Shown here: piece by piece, positions 1 to 8,173 of the stretch
Position numbering within the stretch: the stretch's first letter is position 1
Layout of the letters: every line of letters begins with the position of its first letter
Assembly (NCBI GenBank): GCA_965119745.1
Contig: OZ221973.1
Location: 434,001 to 498,000, forward strand
DNA from: CAJFUR01 sp904420575
Lineage (GTDB): Bacteria; Actinomycetota; Coriobacteriia; Coriobacteriales; Eggerthellaceae
DNA length: 64,000 nt
Reading direction: 5' to 3'
Program-made: the position numbers and the translations under genes
The notes under the pieces: model-generated
Told to the model about the DNA's origin: nothing
The model's database searches: none
Seen by the model: only the letters and a program-made list of their open reading frames with translations

Positions 1-136
1 GCGGCTCGACCGGATTGTCGTTCATCTTCAGGCGCGGCATTTGTGCGTCGGAAGACTCCGAACCAAAGATGGGCGTCAGGTACTTGGTGCCTTCGTCCAT
101 GCCGTCCAGGATCTTGCTCGTGCTTGATTGTTCCAT
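1..136 (-). CDS. gadB: Glutamate decarboxylase, N-terminal part (cut by window edge)
   Basis: Only the first 45 codons are inside the window. The start ATG (complement of 134-136) has a strong Shine-Dalgarno AGGAGGT seven bases upstream. The peptide begins MEQSSTSKIL and contains LTPIFGSESSDAQMPRL, which from memory matches the N-terminal segment of Listeria-type glutamate decarboxylases (LEPVFGS...IPKY). The PLP-binding lysine and active site lie outside the window. The enzyme would decarboxylate cytoplasmic glutamate to GABA, consuming a proton. The gene upstream in the same direction is a GadC-type antiporter, which supports the call. A strong hairpin separates the two genes, so they may be transcribed partly independently. 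Confidence 0.75.
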   Translation of the reverse strand, partial: MEQSSTSKILDGMDEGTKYLTPIFGSESSDAQMPRLKMNDNPVEP

Positions 137-326
137 GGATAAAACCTCCTATATCGATATGGGTTGGAACCTAACGTTGTGGCGCCCCTTCGAGCCGCCC
201 GGCTGAAAACCCAGAAACCGGTGATCAGCCGGGCGGCGGAAGTCGCCAAAGCCGGCGAGTGGCGCGTGCCCGGCGTGGCGGCGGCAGGCAGGACTTCGCC
301 CGACAGCCGCTGCACGTCGCCGTGGG

Positions 327-363
327 GGCCGGCGGGTGGCTCATGAGAGCCACCCGTCCGGCC
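327..363 (-). terminator. Hairpin between gadC and gadB
   Basis: A nine-base perfect stem (334-342 with 347-355, loop ATGA) is extended by a six-base outer stem (327-332 with 358-363). It lies just after the antiporter stop. No long U tract follows, so it may be a weak terminator or an mRNA-stabilising structure between two genes that should act together. Confidence 0.6.
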
Positions 364-383
364 GCGGCCCCTGCTTTCGCGCG

Positions 384-2735
384 TTACCGCGTGGGGCCAT
401 CCGTGTCCGGACCTTTTTCGCGCTTCGGGTCCTGCACGGACTCGTCGGCGCGCGGCAGGCCTTCGGCCACCACGCCATCCGTCACGCTCGAGCGCAGCTT
501 TCCTTCGGCCTCGCGCTCGATCAGGTCGTCGCGCACGTCGCCTGCCTCCTTTGCATGCTGCGGCGCTTTCGCCGCAGAGGCGGAGCCGTGGTTGGGCGTG
601 CAGGCGGCTCCCACGACCGTCACCCGTGACGTGGGGACGTCTGCGGAGACGGTGCGCGCATCGGCCTGACGGTGACGCAGGGCATCGGAGGGCTCGTCGA
701 TCTGCAGGTCGTTGTCGAGGATGTCCTCGCCCAGCACGCCTCCGTCCGTCGGCCAGGTGCTGGCGCGGTGCGCCGCTTCGGCCTCGTAGGCCGCGCGTGC
801 ACGCGCATCGGCGCCGCGCGAACCGGTGGCGCTAGCGTCGGCGCCACGCGCAGGTGCGCACGAAGGGCCGTCCATCGGGGAAGCGCCCTTGCCGGCCGCA
901 TCCGCCTTCGACGCGCCCTCGTCCTGCAAGGGCGAGGCAGGACGCCTGGTCACGCTTGCCACGGCAGCTGTGAAGCTGCCCAAGCCCGTCACGTCGCGCG
1001 TGAGCCCGCTCGCTCCGCTTGGACGCGGTTCGCCCGAGACGCCTCCCTGGCTGCGCGAGCGCTTGTTGCCCGTCGCACTGGGCTGGGTACTCGAACGCGT
1101 CTGCGGCGAGGCGCCCGCCAAGGGATTCGCCGATGCGGGATCGGAAGGCACGGCAGCCGTCACGGCCGCGCGTTTCGCGCCGGTGCCGCCCGCGCCGCCG
1201 GCAACCGCCCCCGACACGCCCGCGGTCGTCGTGGTGTCCCAACGATGACGGTTGGCGTAGATGACGAACGGGATGGCCACCGATATGACGAAGGCGATGC
1301 CCAGCGTCAGCTGGTACACCATGTTCGACTGGGCATCCAGCTCGGAGGACGGGAAGAACGAGATGACGAGCGTCGCCACGGTCATGATCAGGCCGACTCC
1401 GGCCACGATGGCCTTGAACGGCGTGCCGCCCGGCAGCTGGAACGAACGCTGCAGATGCTTCTTGCGGAAGATCAGCACGAAGTATCCCAGGAAGAACAGG
1501 ACGTAGCCCACCAGGTAGATGACCACCGTGAGGCCGATGGCGGTCAGATAGCCCACCGATGAGCTGGAACCGCCCGAAAGCGCGATGGAGCCGCACAGCA
1601 CGGCGTCCCACACCGTCACGATGATGGCCTGGATGACGACGGTCTGCACGCTCACGCCGTGCTTGTTGACCTTCTTGAACGACGGCGGGATGATGCCGTC
1701 ATGCGCCGTGTCGAGCAGGGCGCGCGACGGGCCCACGATCCATGCCGAGATCTCGGCGAGCACGCCCAGCGCCAGCAGCAGCGCCACGGCGAACACGACC
1801 CAGCCCAGATTCGGGTTGATGTGCTGCACGAAGATGGCGCGAAACGCCTCGATGACACCGAACGACAGGTTGCCGTCCAGCACGCTCGCCGGCAAGGTGG
1901 TGGCCACGGCCAGGCCGCCCGCCGCATCCAGCAGGATGGTCAGGATGGCCAGCACGATCATGGCCAGCGGGTAGTTGCGGTTGGGGTTCTTCAGCTCGTT
2001 CACGTGGGAGGCGGACGCTTCCACGCCCATGTACGCCAGGATGAACGACGCGAAGATCACCAGCGTGTCCACCTTGCCGAAGTTCGGCACGAACGTGGCC
2101 GCGTCCATGGTGATCTGCGAAACGCCGCCCGTGGCGAAATAGATGACCAGGCCCACCAGCAGCACGAGGACCGGCACGATGATGCCGCCCACGAAGCCCA
2201 CCTTCGATATGCGGGCCGTGTACTTGGTGCCGCCCAGCTGGGTGAGCGTGAGCAACCACACGATGGCGGCCACGCCGAAGAACATGACGAGCGGGTTGTT
2301 GTACAGCGCGTCCCAGCGGACCACGTACGCGAACGCCGCCAGGATGAAGAACGCCATGGTCACGAAGCCCACCGTGATCTGGAACCACTGGAAGAACAGC
2401 GCGGCGAAGCCCCACCTGCGGCCGAGCGTGTTGCCGACCCAGGCGAAGATGCCGCCCGATTCCCACCCTTTCACGGTAGCCATCTCGGCTGCGCAGAGCG
2501 CGACGGGCAAGAACCACAGGATGCCGCCGATGATGAGGAAGAACACCAGCTGGAAGCCCGACGAGGCGAACGACGGGTACTCGTACACGGTCATCACCAT
2601 GGAGGCCGTGATGGCGAAGAACCCGAAGAACGTCAACGTGCGTGCGAAGCTGGGCCGCCCTTTGGTGCCGACCGGGCCGGCCTCGCCCGTGGTCGCTGTC
2701 ACGGCCGGAGCGCCGGTTTGACGGGGATCGCTCAT
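384..2735 (-). CDS. gadC: Glutamate:GABA antiporter (APC family) with long C-terminal tail
   Basis: This is a 783-residue APC-superfamily amino acid antiporter. Residues about 28-490 hold roughly twelve membrane segments, starting with TLTFFGFFAITASMVMTVYE, and include the helix-2 region GGIFAWVGNTLG and the conserved VGPSRALLDTAHDG, both typical of GadC. It would exchange external glutamate for internal GABA in acid resistance together with the adjacent decarboxylase. The start is supported by AAAGGAG upstream. Unusually, residues from about 510 to 783 form a long, low-complexity, probably cytosolic tail rich in Ala, Gly, Ser, Arg and Asp. Escherichia coli GadC is about 511 residues and uses a short C-terminal plug for pH gating, so this tail is far longer than usual. 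The membrane-domain assignment is firm; substrate identity is inferred from sequence and neighbour. Confidence 0.85.
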   Translation of the reverse strand: MSDPRQTGAPAVTATTGEAGPVGTKGRPSFARTLTFFGFFAITASMVMTVYEYPSFASSGFQLVFFLIIGGILWFLPVALCAAEMATVKGWESGGIFAWVGNTLGRRWGFAALFFQWFQITVGFVTMAFFILAAFAYVVRWDALYNNPLVMFFGVAAIVWLLTLTQLGGTKYTARISKVGFVGGIIVPVLVLLVGLVIYFATGGVSQITMDAATFVPNFGKVDTLVIFASFILAYMGVEASASHVNELKNPNRNYPLAMIVLAILTILLDAAGGLAVATTLPASVLDGNLSFGVIEAFRAIFVQHINPNLGWVVFAVALLLALGVLAEISAWIVGPSRALLDTAHDGIIPPSFKKVNKHGVSVQTVVIQAIIVTVWDAVLCGSIALSGGSSSSVGYLTAIGLTVVIYLVGYVLFFLGYFVLIFRKKHLQRSFQLPGGTPFKAIVAGVGLIMTVATLVISFFPSSELDAQSNMVYQLTLGIAFVISVAIPFVIYANRHRWDTTTTAGVSGAVAGGAGGTGAKRAAVTAAVPSDPASANPLAGASPQTRSSTQPSATGNKRSRSQGGVSGEPRPSGASGLTRDVTGLGSFTAAVASVTRRPASPLQDEGASKADAAGKGASPMDGPSCAPARGADASATGSRGADARARAAYEAEAAHRASTWPTDGGVLGEDILDNDLQIDEPSDALRHRQADARTVSADVPTSRVTVVGAACTPNHGSASAAKAPQHAKEAGDVRDDLIEREAEGKLRSSVTDGVVAEGLPRADESVQDPKREKGPDTDGPTR

Positions 2736-2918
2736 GCTCTCAACTCCTTTCTACAGAACGAAGGTCGCGCGCCTCGGCGCCGCCAGGCGGCCGAGCGCAG
2801 TTTGCAAGATACCTTGTCGTTCTATCACAGGGATTGAAAGCGAAATGGGCCCGGGGCGAGGTTTCACCCTCCCGTCGCTGAAGCGTCAGCGCATGGGCAT
2901 GCGAGAGCCGAAAAAGGC

Positions 2919-2949
2919 GAAGGCCACGCCCGAGCAGGACGTGGCCTTC
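2919..2949 (-). terminator. Rho-independent terminator of the amino acid ABC operon
   Basis: A ten-base perfect stem (2919-2928 with 2940-2949) with an eleven-base loop follows the ATPase stop at 2987. Reading leftward, it is followed by a CCTTTTT tract, as expected for an intrinsic terminator. Confidence 0.8.
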
Positions 2950-2986
2950 AGCATGATTCTTGTTGCGTCGAGAGGGGTCGAATGCG

Positions 2987-3748
2987 CTACGAAATATGGC
3001 CCAGGAAGTCCTTGGTGCGTTCCGACGTGGGGTGGTCGAAGACCTCTTCGGGCGTTCCCTCTTCCACGATCACGCCGCCGTCCATGAAGATGACGCGGTC
3101 GGCCACGTCGCGGGCGAAGCCCATCTCGTGGGTGACCACGATCATGGTCATGCCGCCGCGCGCGAGCTCCTTCATGACGCCCAGCACATCGCGCACCAGT
3201 TCCGGGTCGAGCGCGCTGGTGGCCTCGTCGAACAGCATGACGTGCGGGTCCATGGCCAATGCGCGGGCAATGGCCACGCGCTGCTGCTGGCCGCCGGAAA
3301 GCTGGGCGGGCTTGTAGTCCACGCGGTCGCCCAGCCCCACCTTCTGCAGCTGTTCGATGGCAATGCGCTCGGCCTCTTCCTTGGAGCGCTTGAGCACCTT
3401 GCGCTGCGCCAGCATCACGTTGGACTTGGCGGAAAGGTGCGGGAACAGGTTGAAGCTCTGGAACACCATGCCCACCATGGCGCGCACCTTGTTGATGTCG
3501 GTCTTCTTGCCGGTGATCTCGGTGTCCTCGAAGAACACGCGGCCGCTCGTCGGCGTTTCCAGAAGGTTCACGCAGCGCAGCAGCGTGGACTTGCCCGAGC
3601 CCGAGGGGCCCAGAATGACCACCACTTCGCCGCGGCGCACTTCCAGATTCACCCCGCGCAGCACGTCCAAGTCGCCGAAGCTCTTGTGCAAGTCCTCGAT
3701 GCGCACCACGACGTCGTTGCTTTTCACGTTCATCTCGCCCCTCCTCAC
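2987..3748 (-). CDS. Polar amino acid ABC transporter, ATP-binding subunit
   Basis: The 253-residue protein is a canonical GlnQ/HisP-type ATPase. It shows Walker A GPSGSGKST near residue 48, the signature LSGGQQQRVAIARA, Walker B VMLFDEATSALD and the switch histidine in VVTHEMGFA. It energises uptake of a polar amino acid from the cytoplasmic face of the membrane. Its start overlaps the permease stop by four bases, indicating translational coupling. Gene order in the operon is binding protein, permease, ATPase. The exact amino acid cannot be read from the ATPase. Confidence 0.93.
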   Translation of the reverse strand: MRRGEMNVKSNDVVVRIEDLHKSFGDLDVLRGVNLEVRRGEVVVILGPSGSGKSTLLRCVNLLETPTSGRVFFEDTEITGKKTDINKVRAMVGMVFQSFNLFPHLSAKSNVMLAQRKVLKRSKEEAERIAIEQLQKVGLGDRVDYKPAQLSGGQQQRVAIARALAMDPHVMLFDEATSALDPELVRDVLGVMKELARGGMTMIVVTHEMGFARDVADRVIFMDGGVIVEEGTPEEVFDHPTSERTKDFLGHIS

Positions 3749-5148
3749 AGGCTCGACATCTGTTCGGGCGTGATGAAGTCGCCATCCATGGCATCGGGAC
3801 GGCGCAAGGCATCGGCCTCGTTCAGGGCCGGCGCCGGCGCGCCCTTCTTCGAGCGCTTCTTGCGCTTCCCACCACCGGAAGCCCCGCTGTCGCTACCTGC
3901 AAGCTTGGCTTCCAGCATGCCCACCAGCTTGGCGAGCGGCAGTGTGATGACCAGGTAGAAGCAGGCCGCCACGATGTAGGGTGTGATGGATCCCGTGGAT
4001 GCCACGATGGTCTTCGCGTACATGACCACCTCCATGACGCCCACGGCCGCAAGCAGCGAGGTGTCCTTGTACAAAAGGATGAACTCGCTCGTCATCGTGG
4101 GGATCACGCGGCGCACGGTCTGCGGGATGATCACGAACAGCATGGTCTGCGCGCCGTTCATGCCCAGCGAACGCGAGGCTTCGAACTGCCCCTTCGGTAT
4201 GGACTGGATACCGGCGCGGAATATCTCGCACAGATACGCGCTCGAGTTCATGGCCAGCACGATGACGCCCAGCGGGAACGGCGGGATCTGCACGCCTGCC
4301 AGCGGCAGCCCGAAGAACGCGATGTATATCTGCAGGAACAGCGGCGTGCCGCGCACGACGTTCACGTAGAGCGAGGCGATGCCGCGCAGAATGCGGAAAC
4401 GCGCCATGCGCATGAGCGACAGGACGAGGCCGAACGGGATGGCCAGCGGGAACGCGACGGCGACGATGCCGATCGCCATGAGGAAGCCGTTGAACACGAC
4501 CGGGAAGCTGCTCACGATGATGGGCGGATTCAGGAACAGGCGCAAGAACTTGTTCGAATTCCACTGCTGCACCCAGTCTTGGGATTCCAGCCAGCTTGAA
4601 AGCTGTTCTGCCGGCGACACGTTCACCACGCCGATGGCGGGAATGCCCTCGATGTCGTGCACGGAACCGTCGGCCAGCGTGTACGTACCCGCCAGCTGCA
4701 TGTCGCCGCCGGATCCCGGGAAGAGCACGTCGTATATCTCGATGCGGAAATAGCCCCCGGGCTGCGTCGGCTCGCTGAACGTGAACCGTGCGGTCTGGCC
4801 GTCCATCTGCGCGTCCACCGTCACGTCGACGCGAGTCATGAGGTCTTCGCCGGTCAGCATGGTCACGCGGGCGTCATCGAGTGAATACTGCGTCCCTTCG
4901 GGCAGCGTGAGCGCCAACTGGGTCAGCGACTCGTCGTCCGCGCACTGTCCCTCCCACGTGATGCGGGTGTCGACGCCGCCCAGCACGTCGCTGCCGGTGT
5001 CGGCGTTGGGGCGGGCCGTGCACTTCGCCACTTCGAGGCCGAAAGCGGCCTGCGGCAAAGAACACGTCAGGACGACGGCCAGAGTGGCCAGCAAAGACAC
5101 TGCGAAAAGCGCAGCGAGCGGTCGGTGTGTTCTACGCATGGTATTCAC
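3745..5148 (-). CDS. Amino acid ABC transporter permease with N-terminal extracytoplasmic domain
   Basis: This protein has 467 residues, about twice the length of a normal HisM/GlnP-type permease. Residues 1-37 form a signal-like hydrophobic segment. About 38-190 is a soluble, probably extracytoplasmic region with alternating polar and hydrophobic residues and no recognised motif. Residues about 215-430 are the usual permease with the EAA loop (EASRSLGMNGAQTMLFVIIP) that docks the ATPase. A basic tail GGGKRKKRSKKG follows. The domain order was read from one uninterrupted frame, so it is not an artefact of two genes. The extra domain resembles neither a classical periplasmic binding domain nor anything I can name. 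It may be an accessory sensor or adhesin-like domain; this is inference. Confidence 0.88.
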   Translation of the reverse strand: MNTMRRTHRPLAALFAVSLLATLAVVLTCSLPQAAFGLEVAKCTARPNADTGSDVLGGVDTRITWEGQCADDESLTQLALTLPEGTQYSLDDARVTMLTGEDLMTRVDVTVDAQMDGQTARFTFSEPTQPGGYFRIEIYDVLFPGSGGDMQLAGTYTLADGSVHDIEGIPAIGVVNVSPAEQLSSWLESQDWVQQWNSNKFLRLFLNPPIIVSSFPVVFNGFLMAIGIVAVAFPLAIPFGLVLSLMRMARFRILRGIASLYVNVVRGTPLFLQIYIAFFGLPLAGVQIPPFPLGVIVLAMNSSAYLCEIFRAGIQSIPKGQFEASRSLGMNGAQTMLFVIIPQTVRRVIPTMTSEFILLYKDTSLLAAVGVMEVVMYAKTIVASTGSITPYIVAACFYLVITLPLAKLVGMLEAKLAGSDSGASGGGKRKKRSKKGAPAPALNEADALRRPDAMDGDFITPEQMSSL

Positions 5149-5195
5149 GAGCGTCTCGTTTCTCGTCCAGCTTGGCGCCGAGGACAGAAAAAGGA

Positions 5196-5232
5196 ATCCT
5201 CCCGCCAGTCCTTGCGGAACCGACGGGAGGAT
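5196..5232 (-). terminator. Intra-operon hairpin after the binding-protein gene
   Basis: A nine-base perfect stem (5196-5204 with 5224-5232) lies between the binding-protein stop and the permease start. Reading leftward it is followed by TCCTTTTTC. It would let most transcripts end after the binding protein, giving excess binding protein over membrane components, a common arrangement in ABC importers. Confidence 0.72.
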
Positions 5233-5248
5233 GGGCGATCCGGTCTGG

Positions 5249-6076
5249 TTAGCCGAGGTTCTTGGCCTTCAGCTCTTCGATGGTGCCGTCGGCCTCCAGC
5301 TTGGCGATGGCCTCGTTGATGGCGGCCGTGAGCTGCGGGTTGTCCTTTGCCACGACGATGGCGTATTCCTCGCCCGTCGCGACGGACTTCACGATCTCGG
5401 CCTCGGTGTACGCTTCGAGCATCTTCTCGACGACAGCCTTGTTCGTGATGACGGCATTGGCCTGGCCGGACTGCATGGCGGCAAAGCAGTCGGTGCTGTT
5501 GCCGAAGCCCTGCACCGTGGCGTTCGGGAAGTTCTCGGCCGCGTAGTCGGCACCCGTGGTGCCCGTCTGAACCGCGATGATCATGCCTTCGGCGTTCAGG
5601 GCCTCGTCCACGTTGTCCTTGGTGATGCTGCCGCCCTGCATCACGGCGATGGCCTGGTCGTCGATGTAGTAGGTGTCGCTGAAGTCGACTTCCTTGGCGC
5701 GCTTGGGATCGACGGAGAACCCGGACACGCCCACGTCGCACTGGCCGCCCGAGGCGACGGCGGGGATGATGCCGTCGAACTGGAGCGTCTTGAACTCGCA
5801 TTCGAGGCCGAGCTCGTCGGCGACTGCCTTGGCGAGATCGATGTCGAAGCCGACGTACTCGCCATTATCGAGGTTCTCGAACGGCGGGTAGTCGGGCGAC
5901 GTGCCCACCGTCAGCGTGCCCTCCTTGACCAGCGTGTAGCTTGCGGCGTCCGCGTCGTTGTTCTGATCCTTCGGCTGGTCGGAGGCGCCATTGTCTCCCG
6001 ACGAGCATCCGAACAGCGCGAGCGAGGCGGCAAGCGCCCCCGCAGCGGCAAGCGCCGCCCATTTCTTCAACTGCAT
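5249..6076 (-). CDS. Polar amino acid ABC transporter, substrate-binding lipoprotein
   Basis: The start chosen is ATG at 6076, preceded by AAGGGAG; the longer frame upstream lacks a signal sequence at its end. The 275-residue product begins MQLKKWAALAAAGALAAS and has a lipobox LFGC, so it is an anchored lipoprotein. The mature part is a family 3 solute-binding protein with LTVGTSPDYPPFENL, the DFDLAKA-like segment FDIDLAKAVADELG and a hinge region AVQTGTTGADYA. It captures a polar amino acid outside the cell for the adjacent permease and ATPase. Its position beside the glutamate decarboxylase system makes glutamate or glutamine a possible ligand, but this is only inference. Confidence 0.92.
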   Translation of the reverse strand: MQLKKWAALAAAGALAASLALFGCSSGDNGASDQPKDQNNDADAASYTLVKEGTLTVGTSPDYPPFENLDNGEYVGFDIDLAKAVADELGLECEFKTLQFDGIIPAVASGGQCDVGVSGFSVDPKRAKEVDFSDTYYIDDQAIAVMQGGSITKDNVDEALNAEGMIIAVQTGTTGADYAAENFPNATVQGFGNSTDCFAAMQSGQANAVITNKAVVEKMLEAYTEAEIVKSVATGEEYAIVVAKDNPQLTAAINEAIAKLEADGTIEELKAKNLG

Positions 6077-6462
6077 TGAAAATCTCCCTTCCTGTGCCTG
6101 CGTCTTGACGCTTTCGCATCGTCGGCAGACGAGACGGGAATGCCCTGCACGCCCGTCGCGCCGCCGGCCTCGGGCCTTCGCCTGCAAGCTGCTGCAAAGA
6201 CACGGCCATCCATGACGCAAGCGCCCTTCAATAAAACAACAACTCATTATAATCAAAACGAATGCACAGAATGATGCGCGTTCTTACATTTACCGGCGAA
6301 ACGTAACCGGCATGTCAGGCGTGCCGCTCGACGAGCAGCGAGCGGGCCGCGCATCCGACAGACCCGGGCGGCGCGTCAGGCGTGCCGCGTGGGACACGGC
6401 GCCGTCCTCCTGCGCTGCGCCGTCGGTCGCACCCGCCCGGCGGGTGCGTCACGTGCGACGCG
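6077..6462 (-). promoter_or_regulatory. Intergenic region with promoter of the ABC importer and long leader
   Basis: This 386-base gap holds a good leftward -10 hexamer TATAAT (complement of 6246-6251) in an AT-rich patch. The matching -35 region is weak. Transcription from it would give a leader of about 160 bases before the binding-protein start. I see no known riboswitch in the leader. The rest, 6260-6462, is GC-rich and downstream of the LuxR gene stop, with no recognisable gene. Confidence 0.5.
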
Positions 6463-7998
6463 TCACGCGTCGCGCACCTTGGTGATGAGCTCTTCGCGGG
6501 AATGGATGCCGAGCTTCTGGTAGATGTGCCGCACGTGGGTGTCGATGGTCGACTGGGCGATGTAGAGCTCGTTGCGGATGTAGGGCAGCGAATAGCCCTG
6601 CGCGAGGTAGGGCAGGATCTCGCGCTCGCGGTTCGTCAGGCCGTGGCGGTCGGCCACGGCCCGGCACTTCTCGCCCAGCACGTCTTCCAGGCTCGTGCGC
6701 CCGCCTTCCAACCGCCCGTCGAGCGCGAAGGCGAGCTTGTCCTGCGTGCCGATGGACACCATCATGAGCGCCACCAGGCCCGCCAGCACGAATGCGAGCA
6801 CCCCTTGGTACGAGCCCGCCCCCGCCGCAACGTCCGAAGCCGCCGGCGCAAGCAGGATGCCGATCAAGAACCCCGCCTCCAAGAAGAACCTGCCCAGCCC
6901 GAACACCCGGTGCGGCAGCGCCCCCGTCCGCTTCGCCAATTCGGCGAAGTACACGAACGTCAGCAGGTTGAGCAGGGACGAGCAGGCGAACACGAGCAGG
7001 CAAGCCGCCAGCGTGCACTTGTCAGAGGGCGCGAAGAGAAGGGCGAAGGCGAAGGCGATGATGGGCAGCACCCACCGATAGAGCGTCCCCAGGTTCAGCG
7101 AGCGCGAGAAGCGCGTCATGTACACCATGAGCAGCACGGCCACCACCGTGCCCGAAAGCACCGAGCCTTCGAACAGGCCGCGTGCCAAAGGTATCGTCCC
7201 GCTGTTCACCATGCTCCAGAAAAGCGAGATGGTGGTGGTGGAACCGACGATCCCCAGCCCCGTCCGCACGAACCCCTTCACGTCGAAGGGCAGTGCGGCC
7301 GCGGCCGCCGAACCAGGGGCGTCGCACCGCCCCGGCTCCGCCTGCCCGGCCAATTCCGCCCGTCCGGTCGCTTCCTCCGCCTGCCCCGTCCCCCGCCGCG
7401 CGCCTTCCGCCGACTCTGCCGCGGCGTCCTGCCTTTGGGCGGCCTTCAGGCACAGGACGGAAAGGAACGGCAGGCACACCACGAACACCATGGCCACCAG
7501 GTCGGGCAAGACCAGCACGGCGGCATAGCAGGCGAACGCCAGAATGAGCGCGAAGGCGGCGGAACGCTCGATGCGCCGCAGGTCGAGCATCGTGTAGTGC
7601 ACGCCCCACAGCACGGCGAACACCGCCGCTCCAAAAGACGACACCAGGCCTCCCACCAGCTGCATGCCGCTCGCCAGGGCGGGGTCGGCCCATAGCGACA
7701 GGGCCAGAACCGCCGTGCCCACCACCATGCCCGCCAGCGCGAGCAGCTGCAGCTGCTCGATGCGCTGCTCGCGCAACGGCCTTTTCACGAAGAAGAAGGC
7801 CAGGAGCGCCGCCGGCGTGCCCACCATGGACGCCAGCCAGAAAAGCCCCAGGTTGGACGTGCTTCCCTGCGAGAACGTGTCGGTGAACACCACCGCCAGC
7901 CCCCAAGCGACGGCGAAGCCCCATCCCACGTCGACCAGATGGCTGCGGGAAAACCGCTCGCTCGCCAAATACGTCTGCTGCTGTTCGTGTCTCTTCAT
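6463..7998 (-). CDS. LuxR-family regulator with polytopic membrane domain
   Basis: This 511-residue protein has about twelve hydrophobic segments in residues 20-400, arranged like a degenerate MFS carrier. A C-terminal LuxR helix-turn-helix follows at about 445-505 (LTNREREILPYLAQGYS, then STIDTHVRHIYQKLGIHSRE). A low-complexity insert lies near residue 185-225. This architecture is expanded in Eggerthellaceae, where such genes sit next to inducible reductases; the membrane part probably senses a ligand. It is divergent from the Tat flavin reductase at 8174, so control of that gene is the natural inference. The DNA-binding domain is certain; ligand and target are not visible in the sequence. 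Confidence 0.88.
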   Translation of the reverse strand: MKRHEQQQTYLASERFSRSHLVDVGWGFAVAWGLAVVFTDTFSQGSTSNLGLFWLASMVGTPAALLAFFFVKRPLREQRIEQLQLLALAGMVVGTAVLALSLWADPALASGMQLVGGLVSSFGAAVFAVLWGVHYTMLDLRRIERSAAFALILAFACYAAVLVLPDLVAMVFVVCLPFLSVLCLKAAQRQDAAAESAEGARRGTGQAEEATGRAELAGQAEPGRCDAPGSAAAAALPFDVKGFVRTGLGIVGSTTTISLFWSMVNSGTIPLARGLFEGSVLSGTVVAVLLMVYMTRFSRSLNLGTLYRWVLPIIAFAFALLFAPSDKCTLAACLLVFACSSLLNLLTFVYFAELAKRTGALPHRVFGLGRFFLEAGFLIGILLAPAASDVAAGAGSYQGVLAFVLAGLVALMMVSIGTQDKLAFALDGRLEGGRTSLEDVLGEKCRAVADRHGLTNREREILPYLAQGYSLPYIRNELYIAQSTIDTHVRHIYQKLGIHSREELITKVRDA

Positions 7999-8047
7999 TC
8001 CACCCCCCGATCGTCTTCATTGTAGGCCATGGGACGGCAAAAACCTT

Positions 8048-8119
8048 ATCACGTGATTCACCTGATATTGCGTTTCGGGTGCTTTCGGCGATAGACGTTG
8101 CCCTGCAGGCAACCTATCG
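8048..8119 (+). promoter_or_regulatory. Divergent control region with two palindromes
   Basis: Two dyads lie between the LuxR gene and the reductase. One is the perfect ten-base palindrome ATCACGTGAT at 8048-8057. The other is a larger dyad at 8089-8119: arms CGATAG + GTTGCC and GGCAAC + CTATCG around a CTGCA centre, with two extra bases in the left arm. The second ends about 55 bases before the reductase start. Either could be the operator of the neighbouring LuxR protein, or the second could form a hairpin in the leader RNA. Confidence 0.5.
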
Positions 8120-8173
8120 TTGAGGCCGAGCCGCACGGAAAGCGCGCGGCACGTTTCAAAAGGAGGGAACATC

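Noticed and set aside
6077..6240. Riboswitch in the long leader of the amino acid importer
   Set aside because: I could not match the leader to any known riboswitch core or find a convincing terminator/antiterminator pair.
6077..6256. Sixty-residue extension of the amino acid binding protein
   Set aside because: It would place the lipoprotein signal in the middle of the protein; ATG 6076 has a ribosome site and begins a normal signal peptide.
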